Below the pieces are notes generated by a model that was not told the DNA's origin, did not search any database, and saw nothing but the letters and a program-made list of their open reading frames with translations. A stretch of 64,000 bases of DNA from Tribonema minus (Eukaryota > Sar > Xanthophyceae > Tribonematales > Tribonemataceae): NCBI GenBank assembly GCA_017506865.1, contig JAFCMP010000052.1:248001-312000 (forward strand), written 5' to 3'. Below, one piece after another: positions 58,697 to 64,000 of the stretch. The position numbers were made by a program, and so were the translations under genes. Numbering within the stretch: the first letter of the stretch is position 1; every line of letters begins with the position of its first letter.

Positions 58697-58925
58697 ACTG
58701 CGGTGATTGGTGCGTACTCACGCCGGCTCCCTCGCTGCTGACTTTGCTGGTGGAGCAAGGGTGCTACTGACCCGCAGGCAGCGCACAACGCTCAATGAGC
58801 GCCACCTGGGTGCGTGTCGTGAGTTGTCATCATCATTGGTCTTTCTTTTTCCGGCAAATTAAACTTCAACATCAACATGAACTTTGGTCCGCGCTCACTT
58901 CCACCTCTCAACAAACCAAGCCTCA
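58697..58925. promoter_or_regulatory. Likely shared divergent promoter
   Basis: Only 229 bp separate the ATG of the transporter (minus) and the ATG of the UBZ4 protein (plus), so both promoters should lie here or overlap the 5' ends. The segment contains AACTTCAACATCAACATGAA near the plus-strand start, another instance of the recurrent AACTTCAAC motif. Confidence 0.45.
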
Positions 58926-61900
58926 ATGTCGGGCAAGAGGGATGCTTTTACTTTGCTGATGCAGCAGCCCCGCAGCATGAAAAAGGCCAAGCTCAGCAGC
59001 GCACCCGCATCTCAAAGCAACACAGGATCCGTGGTGTGCCCTGTGTGCGGCAAGGCGGTAGAGGCAGCATCCATCAATGAGCACCTGGACACCAACTGCA
59101 GCACAGCCAGCGGTAGCGGCAGCAGCAGAAGCAGCAGCAATGGCAGTGCGTGTAGGATACAGGAGGAGAAACGTGAGGTTGCAGCTTGTCCCAGCGCCTT
59201 CAGCATGATGATGGTGGCGAGCGCTGCCAACAACTTCAAGGAGGAAATGTGGCTCATATTTGACGGCCAGTCCTTGCAATGGGGTACGTCATGAACAAGA
59301 ACCTATGGTATTTGACCCAGGCATTGATGACTGCGATATCATGTGTACATGCACAGTATGCTCGCCCCACAATCTAGGTTCGAAGTCCATGTATCAAACC
59401 AGATTGAATCTGGATTTCGACTGCTCTGGCCGAAACACTCCACTGACCTATACCGGCAAGAACAAGTTGAAAAACTGATACGAACATATAATTTCATGCA
59501 GCCTGTGGGCACGACATTTCGCGAACGTTGTATCACACCTCAGTGCGTATCGCTTGTCACGACTCCTGCTGCTTGGGTGACGGTGCTGTTCAATGAGATG
59601 GCCGCTGCTACTATGTCATGGTATGGTGCTGATGCTCAGGCATGCTAGTGCGAAGTGTGCGCCAATACAGCCATGTTGGCACGTTGTCGACCAGGAACGC
59701 GCTGTAGCTGGCTGCGTGGGACGCCACCCACTTCTTGTGTCTGAAGCAACCGGCTGTTGACAGTTGCCGTCAAATTGGAGGGCCTTCACTCACACTTGCA
59801 CCTGCAACATATGGTAACACTGTGCACATTCGCGCACAGGCTGGGCACCAAGTGCTTCTAATCCACAACCTGACGTTGTGCGGGCGTGGTCCAGCACATT
59901 TTCTGTGGCGGGCAAGGGTGGTGGCGGCAAGTGCTGTGTATGGACCAACATGCCGCCGCAGGGGACTGCTGGCACTGCTGCGGCTGTTGCCGTGATGGCA
60001 AAGCACAAGGACAGGCTGAGCAGATTATCAGTTGCACAGGTACAGTACTGTGTTTTGTGTTGAGGTACACTGCCTTTGGGCCCTTTACATTGCAACAAGT
60101 GTGTGATTCTGCATATGATGCGGGTTGTAACGGGGTTATTTGTGCATGGGCCGCAGGATGATGTCTAGTTGTGATGCATGCCGTCAGGAAGCTCATTGGT
60201 GCTGTAACAAGGCAGCCATACTCTGATAGCTTGGCCGTCAATGCTGTGCAATAAGCGTTCCTGTCCACCTATGAGCGGAGAGGAGTCTTGTGGCAAGGAG
60301 TTCATGCACAGTCATAACGCAAAGTAGATGGCAGGCATAGAATGGAAATTGTATTGCTGCTTCACACATTGGGGCAGCAACGGGTGCCACTTTCATTACG
60401 CTTTCGATGCCGGTACTTTATTTGTTGTTGCCATAAGATGGACTAGGGAACAACGCACGCTCAAGCACAGTAGTGTACTGGCTGTATAGCAGCGGTGCAG
60501 TCACTCGCACCATAGTGCGCGTTGAGATGGGGGAGCATGACCGAGATCGCCATGACTTGGCGCCCCCCCCTGTTGATCTGCGTTCTTGCCTTCCTGTTTT
60601 GCTCTTGACGCTGCATGCATCGCCAGCTCAAGAGCATTCTGCAGAAGAACATGAGGCGTGGCCGCGGAGAGGGAGCTGTGCGCTGCGCAGCAGAGCTCGC
60701 CATGAAGAGCTTTGCTGACTTGGTGCGCCGCTTGGGCATCATATGCCTGGAGGACTCTGTGCTGCACCCAGCACTGCCATTGCTCACATGGCTCATGGCG
60801 GCAGCGGGCAAGGGGTACATACCTCCAGAACCTGCTGTGGCTGCCTGCCTGGCTGTGGTGCACGAGGTGAGCGGTTGTACGCTCACTGTTAAGCATGGCC
60901 TTATGTATGCAGTCACTTAGCTTCCGCGATTTATTCCTATTATAGCATGCTTGCACTGGGCACCACCGCAGCAGTACTTGACATGCAAATGCATGTATGA
61001 GCTAAACGGTATACTTCATTTTTGTGTACGTACCTGGCAGCTTTTGAGATAACGCAACTGACCTCTGTTTGTTGTTCTGACTGTTGCAATCACTGCGTGC
61101 ACCTCTTTCTTGAACTCGAAATGGTCCCTGACCCCACGTCCTGCTGGTGGTTTTGAATGTGCAGATTGCAGTATGCCCCATCAAGGACTGTCCAAACAAG
61201 TCAATGAGTCGTTATGGAGATCAGGAAGCTCCACGGCCTAGGGATGTGCTCGCCACGCTGGGTAACGAAACCGAAGGCGTACTATGCCGCAGGTACGAGG
61301 TTGTATGTCCAATGGTTTCTAGGGGGGCTGACAATCGCGTGCGCATTGCGATTTTCGCTGCAAATGCAGTTCTGAATCTTTAGACAAAACGCATGCAATC
61401 TTCCGTACAAGCACAATTGACTCTCTATATTTTTTCAAAGTATACCGTGTTCTGATGAGGAGTGGGGAGGTTGCATTGCAATCATCTACTTGTAAGCATC
61501 TTCAGCGCATTTGCAATGCACGACATGAGTCTTGTGTGTAGCAGCGCATCACTGGTGCCTTCCAAGTGCTTGGTGAGCTGCCAGACAACGTTTTGCCATG
61601 TTTCAAAGCAGGCATGGACCACGCAGTATGTTTCACAAGTGTTTTACACCATGTGTGGACAACCTACATGAACACTTGACACACTCATGATTTGGGTGGT
61701 GGATGACATTCAACCATATCTTTAGATACGAGCAGTTGACATGAACTGCAAGTGTGGCAACTTGTTTTCTTCCATTCATCATTGGCGTCTCACTAAACTG
61801 TGGTCATGCAGCTAGTGTGGTGTTACATTCATCGCTGTGCACTCCAACCCACTTGAAAATGCTAATTGCGATAGCCTATGCCACGTATACGCCAGTGCTG

Positions 61901-62743
61901 TTTTGCAACGCTGACCTTGAGATTATGAGTATGAAGCCGCGTCTTGACCTCATTGTTGTTCCGTCCGCACGCTGCAGCATGCTGCTGCGCATGGCATACG
62001 GCGGCATGCAGTTTGACGTGTGCCTGCTCAAGAGCGCCGCCCTCAAGTGGATGCAGCGCTTCTCCCACCGGGACAGCACCAGTGCACACAGCGTCAGCGC
62101 CTCAGATGGTACGCAGAATCCGTGTGTAAAGAAAGGGGAGGATGGTGAGGCTGCTGGCAACTCATCCAAAAATTTCGATGCGGTAGCTTCACTGCCACTG
62201 CGGTTGGATGGGCCTGCGCCCTTTGGGTACATGTCTCCTGCTGCACATGAACAGTTGGCAACTGCAAGGGGCTGGTTGCACTGCGCCGCCAAAGTGCATG
62301 ACCATTGCGGCATACCTGTTGCGCTGTTGCAGCAAGTGATGGCATACTTTGATTTTGGCGGCTCGCAGCAGCAGCAGCAGCAGCAGCAGGCACGACTGCC
62401 GCCGTTGATACGTGAAGAGGACACTCACATAGCAGGCATCGACTTCCACGTCAGCAACATCTTGGACGATGTATTGAGCAGTCCCAGCACGCTGGCTGAG
62501 GTTCAAGCAGTGCTCAGCACAGGTGCCAGTCGCGTTACCAGTGCTGCGGCTGTCACCAAGGCGATGCGCACTGCCATGTGGAGGTTTAGCAGTGGCGTCA
62601 ACCCACGGACTCTGATTGCTGCACAGGATGCCAGCGGCACGCAAGATGAAGAGAATGAGGTCATGCGTGCTGCATGGGAGGTCATCCGTGCCAGGGTGGA
62701 GGCAGCTGCCCGGCATGTCATTCGCTCCAAGCTGGTGACATGA
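58926..62743 (+). CDS. UBZ4 zinc-finger protein with conserved unknown C-terminus
   Basis: Five exons, join(58926..59283, 59840..60039, 60627..60866, 61165..61292, 61978..62743), encode 563 residues with matching phases. The N-terminus MSGKRDAFTLLMQQ is followed by a RAD18-type ubiquitin-binding finger with C38, C41, H53 and C58 in VCPVCGKAVEAASINEHLDT (C-x2-C-x11-H-x4-C). UBZ4 fingers bring DNA-repair proteins to ubiquitylated PCNA or chromatin. The rest is unrecognised but looks structured: LKSILQKNMRRGRGEGAVRC, LVRRLGIICLEDSVLHPALP, LLRMAYGGMQFDVCLLKSAA, GIDFHVSNILDDVL and AMWRFSSGVNPR. The RRL-x-I-x-x-x-ED part recalls the helical region of RarA/WRNIP1, which also carry a UBZ, but no Walker motifs are present. 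Eight Gln in a row occur in the last exon (CAG tract near 62366). It diverges from the transporter gene. Confidence 0.8.
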
Positions 62744-63164
62744 ACCGCTCATGGTGTTGTAAATACAATACCCTTGTACAGGGAGGTCCATTTCAGATGA
62801 TGTTCTGTCGTGATGCTGCGGCTGCCCCCCCATGGCAATGTCAAGAATTGTGCTACAGTACTACATGCAGGAGGAGGACACAAAGATGCCCAATGAAGCT
62901 GTTCACAATGTCATGAAGGTGGCACCTGGTCAACTTGTTTCTCAACTTGGAGCTTTTGTCAGTTCTCGCTGCTTTGACTGGCGCATGTTGGCGCATATCA
63001 CTACGACAAGGTGCGAAGAACTTCTGCTCGCAGATGGGCTTGTATGGCACAATGACGTGTGGCTGTGAGTCTTTGCAGGCCTTTGAAGTTTACATGTGAA
63101 GTTTCCACAACTTCAACTTCCAGACGGTTGACGAAACGAAGAAGAGCTCAAGCAAAGCAAAGGA
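62744..63164. other. Intergenic between two co-directional genes
   Basis: The 3' UTR of the UBZ4 gene and the promoter of the methyltransferase gene should lie here. ACAACTTCAACTTCC occurs at 63108-63122. No exon is supported. Confidence 0.4.
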
Positions 63165-64000
63165 ATGACTGCAACGGAAGAGGCATCGGACGCGGAACTG
63201 CTGAATGACGCCCTTGCAGGTACCTGCCATTACCGTGCGCCCTTTGCGTGGTACCAGATCGACCCCCAGGAATTGACTGCGTCTATACCCCTAACATAGC
63301 AGCCAAACGTGCCGTTGCCATCGCAGCCATGGAAGAGATGCGCAAGCGTGCACAGCGGTACAGGGAGAAGCCAGTGGATGCGCTGGAGGAGAGCCTGGCA
63401 GCTTTGGACCTGAAGGAAGGGGGGCAAGGCCTGGTGTCCAGGATGCATCAACTGCACGACAAGATCTTCATCGAGCACCCTATAGCTTTGGGCAAAGCCA
63501 TTTCGAGGAAGGAGCGGGACCACCTGGGCAAGGCTGCGTCTTCGACCCTCACATATGGCGAGGTGACGTTCGATGCGTTGGCAGTGGCACTCAGCAAAAT
63601 CAGGCATGTTTGGGGACCGAAGGCGGTCAGCGGGGAAGCAGGTCCATTGCAAGAACCGGGGGGAGTCTTTGTGGATCTGGGGAGCGGAACTGGTAAAGGC
63701 GTCATTGCCGCAGCGTTGTTTCACCGTTTTACTGCCTGCCACGGCATTGAAATTTTGGAAGGGCTATACAAAACGTCCCTCGAAATCAAAAAGTCGTGGG
63801 ATGAGAAGCACAGGGAAGAGGCTGGAGCATCAGCCACGGTAAACTTCTGGCATGGCGATGCAACTGACCTTGGTGTTTTTGACTGGTCAACCGCTGATGT
63901 AGTGTTTGCAAACAGCACCTGCTTCCATGACGCTCTGATGCGTTCCATAGCAGACTGCTGTGCGAGCCTTAGGGTGGGCGCATTTGTCATCACATTCACC
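63165..64000 (+). CDS. DOT1-like SAM-dependent methyltransferase (5' part)
   Basis: Exon 1 (63165..63219) starts MTATEEASDAELLNDALA; an 83-bp intron (GTACCT to TAGCAG) joins in phase to exon 2 (63303 to beyond the window). The frame stays open to base 64000, so the gene is cut by the window edge. TLTYGEVTFDALAVALSKIR leads into the SAM-binding loop FVDLGSGTGKGVIAAALFH (D143), then HGIEILEGLY, FWHGDATDL and DVVFANSTCFHDALM, and GAFVITFT at the edge. This series is that of the DOT1/H3K79-type class I fold, in which the acidic IEIL residue binds the SAM ribose. Many protist proteins of this type are much smaller than animal DOT1L and their substrates are unproven, so histone specificity is inferred. 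Reading straight through the short intron would hit a stop, which supports splicing. Confidence 0.8.

Noticed and set aside
62832-63068. 78-codon plus-strand frame between the UBZ4 and methyltransferase genes
   Set aside because: It has no acceptor or donor that would link it to either neighbour, and its composition is not clearly coding.
1-64000. tRNA, rRNA, CRISPR arrays or bacterial operon signals
   Set aside because: Nothing resembling these was seen while reading both strands. The gene structure is eukaryotic throughout; a dedicated tRNA scan was not possible.

Overview
The window is nuclear DNA of a eukaryote with intron-dense genes: GT-AG introns that mostly end in TGCAG or CGCAG, a few GC-AG introns, and no operons. 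Two features point to an alga with a red-derived complex plastid, most likely a photosynthetic stramenopile. One is a ubiquitin precursor with a secretory signal peptide and a transit-like stretch, as expected for ubiquitin of the periplastid compartment. The other is an F-box-like/ankyrin protein of a type common in brown and yellow-green algae. A TTAGGG-like tract in an intron fits that group's telomere repeat. The taxonomic placement is inference.

Left part (1-9.1 kb): three minus-strand genes. They are a targeted ubiquitin precursor (1504-2924), an F-box-like/ankyrin-type protein (3810-5501) and prefoldin subunit 6 (6821-9126, five exons).

Centre-left (9.4-29.8 kb): one plus-strand exon chain, divergent from prefoldin. 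I could follow 30 exons with matching splice phases to a single stop. The model encodes about 2,108 residues: an unrecognised N-terminal region with a long Ala/Gln/Pro-rich linker, a complete CMGC (CDKL-like) protein kinase domain, a HECT ubiquitin-ligase domain with its catalytic cysteine, and an acidic tail. A kinase joined to a HECT ligase is the most unusual thing here. Transcript evidence is needed to prove it is one gene.

Middle (30.3-48.2 kb): a gene-poor block made of two directly repeated composite segments. Each holds a leading piece, two or three copies of a roughly 2.1-kb unit, and a trailing piece. Short exon-like stretches recur but reading frames are not kept between copies, so these look like decaying duplicates. 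About 1.7 kb of non-repeated sequence lies between them.

Right part (49-64 kb): a small LEA-like helical protein gene (49206-49415); a ten-exon AAAP-family amino-acid transporter on the minus strand (50646-58696), whose last intron carries a large inverted repeat; a divergently paired plus-strand gene for a UBZ4 zinc-finger protein with a conserved but unrecognised C-terminal region (58926-62743); and the 5' part of a DOT1-like SAM-dependent methyltransferase gene running off the window (63165-64000).

Three of the recognisable genes concern ubiquitin (precursor, HECT ligase, UBZ4 reader). They are not an obvious pathway cluster and the co-location may be chance.
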